Positions 1 through 5,018 of a DNA stretch of 5,649 nucleotides are shown piece after piece. Made by a program: the position numbers and the translations under genes. Below the pieces are notes generated by a model. That model did not search any database. It had not been told where the DNA came from and saw nothing but the letters and a program-made list of their open reading frames with translations. This DNA is from Massilia sp. UBA2604 (GTDB lineage: Bacteria; Pseudomonadota; Gammaproteobacteria; Burkholderiales; Burkholderiaceae_D), in assembly GCA_002339265.1 (NCBI GenBank), contig DDKG01000264.1, positions 1-5,649 on the forward strand, written 5' to 3'. Numbering within the stretch: position 1 is the stretch's first letter; each line of letters begins with the position of its first letter.

Positions 1-16
1 TGAGCGGGCTTTTTTG
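1..16 (+). terminator. 3' half of a rho-independent terminator, cut by the window edge
   Basis: The window opens with a GC-rich arm (AGCGGGC, 3-9) followed at once by six T (10-15), the usual downstream half of an intrinsic terminator. The matching upstream arm (GCCCGCT) would lie before position 1, so the hairpin cannot be confirmed. If real, it ends a plus-strand transcript from the left neighbour and separates it from the genes here. Confidence 0.4.
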
Positions 17-86
17 CTTTCCAGCTCCGAAAAGCCTCTGGTGTCGGGTTGTCGGTCGAGAATAATCTGCTGGTTGAACGCGTGGA

Positions 87-113
87 GTAATCTGGTCCAG
101 TGGATTAGATTAC
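87..113 (+). other. 12-bp RNA hairpin in a gene-free stretch
   Basis: GTAATCTGGTCC (87-98) pairs with GGATTAGATTAC (102-113) around a 3-nt AGT loop. All 12 positions pair if two G-U wobbles (94:106 and 95:105) are allowed. On the other strand these wobbles become A-C mismatches, so a plus-strand RNA is favoured. No U-tract follows, so it is not a normal terminator. The stretch 17-248 around it has no ORF with a credible ribosome site; the reading frame across it looks non-coding. Function unknown; it may be chance or a remnant. Confidence 0.3.
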
Positions 114-248
114 GAGCCGTCCACCCTGCGTCCTCCGAAGGCGCTTTTCATCTTTTTCCTCTTCGGCTGCCTCCTGATAACGGAAAGTGCATCTGCCGCC
201 CGTCACCGCCAGCGTCGATACGATTGCCGGACACCAGGTAGATTGCGG

Positions 249-497
249 CTAGGTGTCGAGAAGCTGGTCGACATCGTCATCCGCGACGTCGGCGCCTTGC
301 CGCCACTCGAGAATGTCACCGGGTTGGCATGCCAGCTTTTCGCAAATCTTCTCGAGTGTCGAAAACCGGATTCCTCTTACCTTTCCCGACTTCAGTAACG
401 ATAGATTCTGCTCCGTAATACCAATGTAATTGGCCAGCTCCTTGGACTTTAACTTGCGTTTGGCCAGCATCACATCGAGGTTGATAATGATGGCCAT
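249..497 (-). CDS. Small Cro/C1-type HTH transcriptional regulator (YozG-like)
   Basis: This 82-residue protein is essentially one helix-turn-helix domain. It starts MAIIINLDVMLAKRK, and the HTH covers about residues 17-40: helix 2 is SKELANYIG and the recognition helix is ITEQNLSLLKSG. The block RFSTLEKICEKLACQPGDILEW (about 44-65) is typical of the YozG-like XRE subfamily. An acidic tail (70-82) ends the protein. The ATG overlaps the stop of the DUF2975 gene by one base (TGATG), and a GAGGG sequence inside the end of that gene (511-507) lies about 9 nt upstream, so the two are translationally coupled. These regulators are commonly encoded beside DUF2975 membrane proteins. The target is unknown; autoregulation or control of the divergent operon across 1070-1370 is plausible. 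Family call is firm, role is inferred. Confidence 0.93.
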   Translation of the reverse strand: MAIIINLDVMLAKRKLKSKELANYIGITEQNLSLLKSGKVRGIRFSTLEKICEKLACQPGDILEWRQGADVADDDVDQLLDT

Positions 498-1069
498 CAG
501 ATAAAGCCCTCGTTCTCTTCACTCAAACGACGGCCCTCATGCATCACGCCGGCGATCAGGTAGAAGAGACTGCAAACAAGAATCAGCAGTAATTCGCTCG
601 AGCTGACATCGATGGAGATCGGGTAGCTGCGGCCGTTCCCAAGCAGGTTGAACGCAAGATCTCGCAGCGGCTTTTCGAGGGTGAACAGCACGATTGCCAG
701 AAGAATGGCCCCTGCCGATGCGCGCAGACGCGCGATGGTATCGATCGCAAATATCTGACCTTGTTGGAAGAGGCTTAAGGTCTGGCCTAGCCGGATGAAC
801 CCGAACGTCAGCGCGCTGAGTCCGGGCACCCCTATCAGGATACCCATGATTTTCTGGGATACGGATAACTCGTTCACCAAGCCCTCTCTCATCCCCTCGG
901 GGTCGAGTTGAATATGCATTGGTCCAAGTTCTAATGGCATCGGAACTATCCAGGGAAGCAGAAAAAATACGATTTGAATCGACAAGAACACCAGTAAAAG
1001 CCAACGAATAACATTGCAAAGCCGGAACAGCGGAGATAGCTGCACTTGGGGAGATTTCGCCTTGTCCAT
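497..1069 (-). CDS. DUF2975 domain-containing inner-membrane protein
   Basis: A 190-residue protein with four predicted transmembrane helices at about 22-43, 73-93, 113-133 and 158-176. Family marks are the loop around LFQQGQIFAID (about 100-110), and the end GRRLSEENEGFI, which matches the charged, Glu/Asn-containing tail usual for DUF2975 proteins. Length fits the family. The function of DUF2975 proteins is not established; they nearly always sit beside a small YozG-like HTH gene, as here, which suggests a membrane sensor or anti-regulator pair (inference). The ATG at 1069 has only a weak Shine-Dalgarno; a GGAAGG lies 11 nt upstream (1086-1081) and a closer AGG at 1077-1075. It is transcribed away from the peptide operon. 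Confidence 0.9.
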   Translation of the reverse strand: MDKAKSPQVQLSPLFRLCNVIRWLLLVFLSIQIVFFLLPWIVPMPLELGPMHIQLDPEGMREGLVNELSVSQKIMGILIGVPGLSALTFGFIRLGQTLSLFQQGQIFAIDTIARLRASAGAILLAIVLFTLEKPLRDLAFNLLGNGRSYPISIDVSSSELLLILVCSLFYLIAGVMHEGRRLSEENEGFI

Positions 1070-1098
1070 GGATGCCTAGCCCTTCCATTCAGCCGCAA

Positions 1099-1127
1099 CA
1101 ATTTTATTGATGTGGCAATTGTCATTG
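1099..1127. promoter_or_regulatory. Tandem CAAT...ATTG imperfect palindromes, candidate operator
   Basis: CAAT-TTT-ATTG (1099-1109) and CAAT-TGTC-ATTG (1116-1127) begin 17 bp apart, 30-58 bp upstream of the DUF2975 start codon. Short paired half-sites fit a dimeric HTH repressor acting on its own operon. The motifs are AT-rich and short, so chance is possible, and no binding is known. Confidence 0.25.
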
Positions 1128-1229
1128 TACTTCAGCAAATTTACTTTGTGTTGCTGCGCTTTCACTATGGAAAGCACTATTGAGCTTGATCTAGTGATTA
1201 TTTTTATCGCTAAACAATAAGATTTTACT

Positions 1230-1250
1230 GCTTGACAGTATTTTTCAAGC
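1230..1250. promoter_or_regulatory. Inverted repeat over the -35 box, candidate operator
   Basis: GCTTGA (1230-1235) and TCAAGC (1245-1250) are a perfect 6-bp inverted repeat with 9 bp between arms. The left arm overlaps the TTGACA -35 element and the right arm lies in the spacer. A third copy, GCTTGA at 1184-1189, lies 46 bp upstream. A repressor bound here would block RNA polymerase. The adjacent YozG-like regulator is the obvious candidate ligand, but this is inferred. Confidence 0.35.
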
Positions 1251-1260
1251 GTCGTAGACT
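1232..1260 (+). promoter_or_regulatory. Sigma70-type promoter for the peptide operon
   Basis: A perfect -35 (TTGACA, 1232-1237) is followed, after an optimal 17-bp spacer, by TAGACT (1255-1260), a 4/6 match to TATAAT that keeps the first T, second A and last T. The start of transcription would be near 1267, giving a leader of about 104 nt before the ATG at 1371. A second TTGACA at 1299-1304 has no -10 at a suitable distance. It is the best promoter match I found upstream of the operon. Confidence 0.6.
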
Positions 1261-1359
1261 TTATCTGTATTTACAATAACCAATAGTTCCTAGCAAGATT
1301 GACAGGGCTGAGAGACGCGCTGAATGGCCGAATTGTGACACTCAACTCATCATATCGAT

Positions 1360-1364
1360 GGAGA
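1360..1364 (+). promoter_or_regulatory. Ribosome binding site fixing the peptide start
   Basis: GGAGA at 1360-1364 lies 6 nt before ATG 1371. The reading frame stays open upstream to a TTG at 1299, but that codon has no Shine-Dalgarno, so this site selects the 48-residue product. Confidence 0.7.
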
Positions 1365-1370
1365 AACAAC

Positions 1371-1517
1371 ATGCAAGTATCTGATCTCGTTGCTGAAGAA
1401 TTTTCGATTGAAGTGCTGGAGAGTCGTTTCGAGATGGAGGCAATGGTCGAACCACCGCCAGAGACGGACTGGAAGTCCACCTGCACCTATGCGGGCCTCT
1501 TCGGAAACTGCGAGTAG
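1371..1517 (+). CDS. Putative RiPP precursor peptide, 48 residues
   Basis: The product is a small acidic peptide: 11 Asp/Glu against one Arg (R19) and one Lys (K35). Residues 1-27 look like a leader, with a probably helical segment around FSIEVLESRFEMEAM (11-25). A PPPE turn (28-31) follows, then a short core-like end: D33 W34 K35 S36 T37 C38 T39 Y40, AGLFGN (41-46), C47, E48. Two Cys eight residues apart, a single Lys, and Ser/Thr residues are possible modification sites. It has no signal peptide, membrane segment or double-glycine motif. It is the first gene after the promoter and is followed by an RRE-like/M50 protease gene and acyltransferase-like genes, so a ribosomally made modified peptide is the best reading. 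I recognise no family match. Other options are a small regulatory peptide or an antitoxin-like protein, but the leader-core layout argues against these. Confidence 0.7.
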   Translation: MQVSDLVAEEFSIEVLESRFEMEAMVEPPPETDWKSTCTYAGLFGNCE

Positions 1518-1596
1518 CGCGACCCTCACGCTACGAATTCGATGATCTCAATGCAAGCTCTGGTGTATCAACATCACGGAACTGGCCGGGGCCACC

Positions 1597-2865
1597 ATGT
1601 CGAATCACCACACGTCAATCCCTTTATTAAAAGGGAACATCACCATCGTCGCTCAGGAGGATACTGACGCCGGCTCCGCGCAGCGGTATCTTTTGATGCT
1701 TGGTGAGAATTACTTTTTGATCTCGGTCAAAACCAGGGCACTGATCCTTGCCTTGCTGCGTAGCCCGGAAACGCAGCAACAATTGGAAAGCGAATTCGCT
1801 GCGGAGGCTGGTGAGCACATTCCAGCGTCGACACTCATCACGCTTGCGAAGCAAACCCTGCCGCCGGCTTTGTTTTGTGACACGCCGCTGCCGCTGTTCA
1901 GGAACCCGTTCATCGTCAGCGCGACCCTTATTTCTCCGCGACACGCCGCGCGCATGGCAGCCTGGCTTGCGTGGTTGTTCAGGCGACAGTGTGCGTTGCC
2001 AATCATTTTCCTGTTCATGCTGGCTCACGCGATGGTCTTGCCTGATGCGTTACATGCCGTGCATGGCGCCTGGACGGTTTCACAGACAGGCGCACTTGCC
2101 GTCTTGTTCCTGGCCAGCGGTCTGTTCCACGAATGCGGCCATATTGCTGCCTGCCGTTATTTTCGTTGCGAGCACGGCAGCATTGGAGTCGGTCTCTATC
2201 TGGTTTTCCCGGTGTGGTACGCGGACGTGACCCACGCCTGGCGACTGCAGCGGCGCCAGCGCGCTGTTGTCGATCTCGGCGGCATATATTTTCAGGCGAT
2301 TTTCTTGATCGCCGTCGATGCCTATGCCTTGGCAAGCGGCGATCCGGTAGCGTTCAAACTCGCCTGGCTGATTACGTTTGCCATGTTGTTGACGCTCAAT
2401 CCTGTATTCAAATTCGACGGGTATTGGTTGCTGTCCGACCTGAGCGGTCTGCACAATCTCCACCAGCAGGTACGTCAGTCATTCTCCACGTTGATCGCGC
2501 GGGCGATGCGAAAACAAAGTGCATCCAGGCCACCATTGCAAGCGAGGATCCTGCATGCGTATCTGTTGTTGAGCGCATGTTATTTCGTCTATATCGGCCT
2601 GTTTCTTGGACGCGAACTTTTGTCATCAGTGGCCTATCTTGCGTCAATGACCGACGCCGGTTGGCAGGACTCGATCTCCCTGGATCGAATGGGCTGGGGA
2701 GATGCCGCACCGGCGCTGGGTCGTGGTCTTCGAGTATTGGTATGGCCGCTCATAATCATGCTGGCCAGCATGTTTTTCTTGAACCGGCTCCGTCTAGGAA
2801 TGCGCGTGATCGTGTCCAGCATTCGCGAGGCCCGCACGTTGCCTTCCCGTCATCACTCTATTTAG
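1597..2865 (+). CDS. PqqD/RRE-like domain fused to M50 site-2 zinc metalloprotease
   Basis: A 422-residue membrane protein. Residues about 13-98 resemble a PqqD-type RiPP recognition element: an N-terminal strand region, GENYFLISVKTRALILALL (about 36-54), then helical segments (QQLESEFAAEAG). About six membrane helices follow (about 131-150, 163-183, 225-247, 253-271, 320-340, 380-396). The zinc motif HECGH (178-182) is complete, and the second M50 motif LNPVFKFDGYWLLSD (267-281) carries NP and the zinc-binding Asp at D274, so the enzyme should be active. Proteins of this build, such as YydH of the YydF epipeptide operon, occur in RiPP loci as 'peptide zinc metalloproteases'. Here it probably binds and cuts the 48-residue peptide in or near the inner membrane (inference). 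ATG 1597 is the only good start: the frame is closed by TGA at 1543. Its ribosome site is weak (GGGG 1588-1591), suggesting lower expression than the peptide. The next gene starts 9 nt after its stop. Confidence 0.88.
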   Translation: MSNHHTSIPLLKGNITIVAQEDTDAGSAQRYLLMLGENYFLISVKTRALILALLRSPETQQQLESEFAAEAGEHIPASTLITLAKQTLPPALFCDTPLPLFRNPFIVSATLISPRHAARMAAWLAWLFRRQCALPIIFLFMLAHAMVLPDALHAVHGAWTVSQTGALAVLFLASGLFHECGHIAACRYFRCEHGSIGVGLYLVFPVWYADVTHAWRLQRRQRAVVDLGGIYFQAIFLIAVDAYALASGDPVAFKLAWLITFAMLLTLNPVFKFDGYWLLSDLSGLHNLHQQVRQSFSTLIARAMRKQSASRPPLQARILHAYLLLSACYFVYIGLFLGRELLSSVAYLASMTDAGWQDSISLDRMGWGDAAPALGRGLRVLVWPLIIMLASMFFLNRLRLGMRVIVSSIREARTLPSRHHSI

Positions 2866-2874
2866 GGGATTCCG

Positions 2875-3837
2875 ATGTTTTCGCGTATGAACATGCTTGC
2901 CGGACCTGCCACCTGGCGCCAGGGGACGCAGACACCCACGAATAAACCTTCCGATACCGAGCAGCTTATCCAGCAGACCGCAGCGGGAATGGCTTATTAC
3001 CTTGGTTTGACCGATGAAGATGCGACCTTGCGTGCGCAAGCCGCATGCGAGCGCCGTCAACGCCGACACGGTGGACAGCCGTTCAGCGACGGTCCGATGG
3101 TGCCGCCCGATCAAGCCCTGAAGCACATCCAGCTGGCGCTCAGCAAGAACAGCTCCTGCCTGATGGCATTGCCGTTCAGTGGCGCTGCACTGGAACTCCT
3201 GCACGAGATTACTTGCGAGGGCGGCCTGCCATTGATCCTGATCGAGAGCCCGGCACTCGCCAAACTGTCCCGGTTCCTGGGCACAACGATTGGTGACCTG
3301 CCGCGCTGCCAGACCCACGAGGTCATCAAGCACGTCAAGATCCAGGTTGCCCAACCTCAGGCGGTCGTCTACGTCAGCTTTCCCGAACTGCATACCTTGA
3401 CAGCGGGGACAACGGCAAGCACGAGCTTCCTCGGCAAGGCATGCCGTTTCTCGGTGCTCGACCCTTTGTTGTGCCGATATGGCCTCAAGACGCTGCTCAC
3501 GATCGGTTACTTCCCAGCCACCGCTGGTGTCGGACCCGAACTGGTCAGTTGCGATGCGCCGGCAACCGGTCCCGAGGGAAACAGCCAGGCCATGACGACA
3601 TTGCTGCGCTGGCTGCTGGGACACTTGCAGGTATCGGCGTCGGTCGCCCCGGACGATACGCTCTCGTGGCATCACCTGTATCGCGCAAGCGCGCATTGCT
3701 ATCAGATCGAGCGGCACAACCGGATCGAGCAGCTGGAAGCCTACTTCAATGCCTGGAAGCGTTCGCCCGATGGCATGCCCGAGGCGCTCTCCCGTATCGC
3801 GGCGGCGCGCGTGGCTGCGTTGCGCAATGCCACGTGA
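2875..3837 (+). CDS. Degenerate LpxL-like acyltransferase homologue (probable pseudoenzyme)
   Basis: I do not recognise this 320-residue soluble protein directly, but it aligns by eye along its length with the acyltransferase encoded next. HIQLALSKNSSCLMALPFSG (84-103) matches the segment ending TPHYGN in that protein. VYVSFPELH (165-173) matches LTMMPDVFD, FLGKACRF...YGLKTLLTIGY (185-212) matches FFGRLIPA...KGRANVIVGY, and the end around APDDTLSWHHL (258-268) matches APEHWIYL. The catalytic His of the lysophospholipid/lipid A acyltransferase fold is Phe101 here, while an acidic residue is kept at E171. It is therefore probably non-catalytic: a partner or scaffold, or a protein that has taken another role. 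There is no signal peptide or membrane helix. AGGGGA ends 5 nt before the ATG; the stop lies 18 nt before the next gene's start, so the two are co-transcribed. Homology is inferred, not confirmed by search. Confidence 0.72.
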   Translation: MFSRMNMLAGPATWRQGTQTPTNKPSDTEQLIQQTAAGMAYYLGLTDEDATLRAQAACERRQRRHGGQPFSDGPMVPPDQALKHIQLALSKNSSCLMALPFSGAALELLHEITCEGGLPLILIESPALAKLSRFLGTTIGDLPRCQTHEVIKHVKIQVAQPQAVVYVSFPELHTLTAGTTASTSFLGKACRFSVLDPLLCRYGLKTLLTIGYFPATAGVGPELVSCDAPATGPEGNSQAMTTLLRWLLGHLQVSASVAPDDTLSWHHLYRASAHCYQIERHNRIEQLEAYFNAWKRSPDGMPEALSRIAAARVAALRNAT

Positions 3838-3840
3838 GTG

Positions 3841-3846
3841 AGGAGG
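3841..3846 (+). promoter_or_regulatory. Strong ribosome binding site fixing the acyltransferase start
   Basis: AGGAGG at 3841-3846 is a perfect Shine-Dalgarno, 9 nt before ATG 3856. It shows that the in-frame GTG at 3838, directly after the previous stop, is not the start, because the GTG would lie upstream of the site. The protein is therefore 334 rather than 340 residues. Confidence 0.85.
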
Positions 3847-3855
3847 GATGACCAA

Positions 3856-4860
3856 ATGGCTTACTTCCCGGAACTGGTTGTGCGGTGCAGGATCGCCGCC
3901 GCACGCGCCCGCTTGATGCTGTCGAGCGGCGAGGCCGCCTCCGTGCTGGAAAAACGCATCGACCATTCGATCCGCACGGTGTTTCCCGACATCTCCGCAG
4001 CGGCGGCATACGAGCTGTACGTGCGTCACTGGATATCGATGCGCAAGTTCGCGCTCATCAAGCAGTACCTGACCTCGCTGCAGGCCGATGAACTCAATAC
4101 CTTCCTCGACCGTTATGTCCGGGTCGAGGGACGCGAGCATCTCGACGCCGTCGTGGAGAGCGACGCTCCGGTTATCTTCGTGACCCCGCATTACGGCAAT
4201 TTTGCGGCAGGGTGCCTGAAGCTGATCAAGGAAATCGGACACCGTAAAACGATCAATGCCTTCTACAACCCGCCCTTGAAGAGCCGTGCCTCGCAAGGCT
4301 TCGAAGAGCTGTTCCACCGCCTCGGATACGGATATCACGCGCTGTTCAACGACGATACCGCGGTGCTGAAAGCCCTGCGGGTGCTCAAGCGCGGTGAAGC
4401 ATTGACGATGATGCCCGACGTATTCGACATCACGGGGCACGTATTGTATGTGCCGTTTTTCGGCCGCCTGATTCCTGCCATGGCCGGCACCGCCTTGTTC
4501 GCAATCAAGGGCCGAGCCAACGTCATCGTCGGCTATAACTGTCCTGGCCCCGGATTGGCCTCGACCTTGAAGCTTGGCGCACCGATCTACTACGAACCTA
4601 CCGGCGATCTCGAGGCCGGCCTCTCGAGCTTGACTGCCGCCATCTTCAGTGAACTGGAAGGACAAATCCGGGCGGCGCCCGAGCACTGGATCTACCTGCC
4701 GAAGATGGGAGATTTGCTGGCCGACCGTCTCCCAGTGAATGCGACCGCGCATGCCGAATGGATGGACAAGCTCGATAATGCAACCCGCCAGTTCGCATCG
4801 GTTCTGCCCGAATGGCCGGACATCATGGATGAGCTCAAATCGATACCGCTCGATGCCTGA
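3856..4860 (+). CDS. LpxL/HtrB-type acyltransferase (lipid A acyltransferase family)
   Basis: This 334-residue protein has the lysophospholipid acyltransferase (LPLAT) fold typical of late lipid A acyltransferases, which move a fatty acyl group from acyl-ACP or acyl-CoA to a hydroxyl or amine. Block I is TPHYGNF (110-116) with catalytic His112. The LRVLKRGEALTMMPDVFD region (174-191) matches the 'LkrGe..l.pDq' block, VPFFGRLIPAMAG (199-211) is block III, and APEHWIYLP (274-282) matches the C-terminal 'PeqWlW' motif. The acidic residue expected five after the His (HX4D/E) is Ala117, so another acid, perhaps D188, may complete the dyad. It lacks the N-terminal membrane anchor of true LpxL. It closes the peptide operon, and its location suggests that a peptide, rather than lipid A, is the acceptor (inference). 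A housekeeping lipid A role cannot be excluded but fits the context poorly. Confidence 0.82.
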   Translation: MAYFPELVVRCRIAAARARLMLSSGEAASVLEKRIDHSIRTVFPDISAAAAYELYVRHWISMRKFALIKQYLTSLQADELNTFLDRYVRVEGREHLDAVVESDAPVIFVTPHYGNFAAGCLKLIKEIGHRKTINAFYNPPLKSRASQGFEELFHRLGYGYHALFNDDTAVLKALRVLKRGEALTMMPDVFDITGHVLYVPFFGRLIPAMAGTALFAIKGRANVIVGYNCPGPGLASTLKLGAPIYYEPTGDLEAGLSSLTAAIFSELEGQIRAAPEHWIYLPKMGDLLADRLPVNATAHAEWMDKLDNATRQFASVLPEWPDIMDELKSIPLDA

Positions 4861-5018
4861 GCCAGTCAAGCGGCAAGCTCGACAATAGCACTGCAGACTT
4901 ATCCGCAAGCCGGTAATGGTCAGGAGAGTCCTACAGCGCGCCGACCACTTCTCCTATAGAGGCACTCACCCTTGGGGCGCATGATGAAATTTCTTGTTCA
5001 GCAAAGCGGAGGATCGCG
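4861..5018. other. Intergenic gap after the peptide operon
   Basis: No intrinsic terminator follows the acyltransferase stop; only a 4-bp AGGA-GAG-TCCT repeat (4922-4932) is visible. A TATAGA at 4955-4960 could be a -10 element for the next gene but has no good -35. A 13-codon frame at 4981-5022 overlaps the next start. GGAGGA (5008-5013) is the ribosome site of the following gene. Confidence 0.35.

Larger units (their letters stand above)
1070..1370. other. AT-rich divergent intergenic region
   Basis: These 301 bases separate the minus-strand DUF2975/HTH operon from the plus-strand peptide operon and are clearly richer in A+T (about 1097-1290) than the flanking genes. They hold a plus-strand promoter (1232-1260), GCTTGA/TCAAGC half-sites (1184-1250), a near-inverted repeat AGTGAT/ATCGCT (1193-1211), and two CAAT-N3/4-ATTG motifs (1099-1127) near the minus-strand gene. 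I found no convincing minus-strand promoter by eye. An upstream TTG (1299) in the peptide frame lacks a ribosome site, so 1267-1370 is probably a leader of about 100 nt. Confidence 0.6.

Noticed and set aside
135..166. CCGAAG/CTTCGG inverted repeat as terminator of the HTH operon
   Set aside because: Only 6 bp with a 20-nt loop and no U-tract in minus-strand orientation after it.
14..241. 75-codon plus-strand frame at the left edge
   Set aside because: It starts inside the terminator T-tract region, has no ribosome site, and has no recognisable protein features.
1299..1370. TTG start at 1299 giving a 72-residue peptide
   Set aside because: It has no Shine-Dalgarno, and the added residues do not look like part of a leader. 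ATG 1371 has GGAGA at proper distance.
1542..1667. His-rich 41-codon frame (MISMQALVYQHH...) overlapping the protease start
   Set aside because: It lies in another frame over the start of the M50 gene, with no ribosome site. The His-rich composition comes from reading CAC/CAT-rich codons out of frame. A second peptide is possible but unsupported.
3838..3855. GTG start at 3838 giving a 340-residue acyltransferase
   Set aside because: The strong AGGAGG site (3841-3846) lies downstream of this GTG and is correctly spaced for ATG 3856.
2794..4908. 704-codon open frame on the minus strand opposite the two acyltransferase-like genes
   Set aside because: It spans two plus-strand genes that have recognisable motifs and ribosome sites. 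Its translation is low-complexity, rich in Arg/Gln/Gly/His, with no family motif, as expected for an antisense shadow of GC-rich codons.
4955..4960. TATAGA as a -10 (possibly RpoS-type) promoter for the disordered protein
   Set aside because: No -35 at suitable distance and only 4/6 match to TATAAT; too weak to annotate as a promoter.
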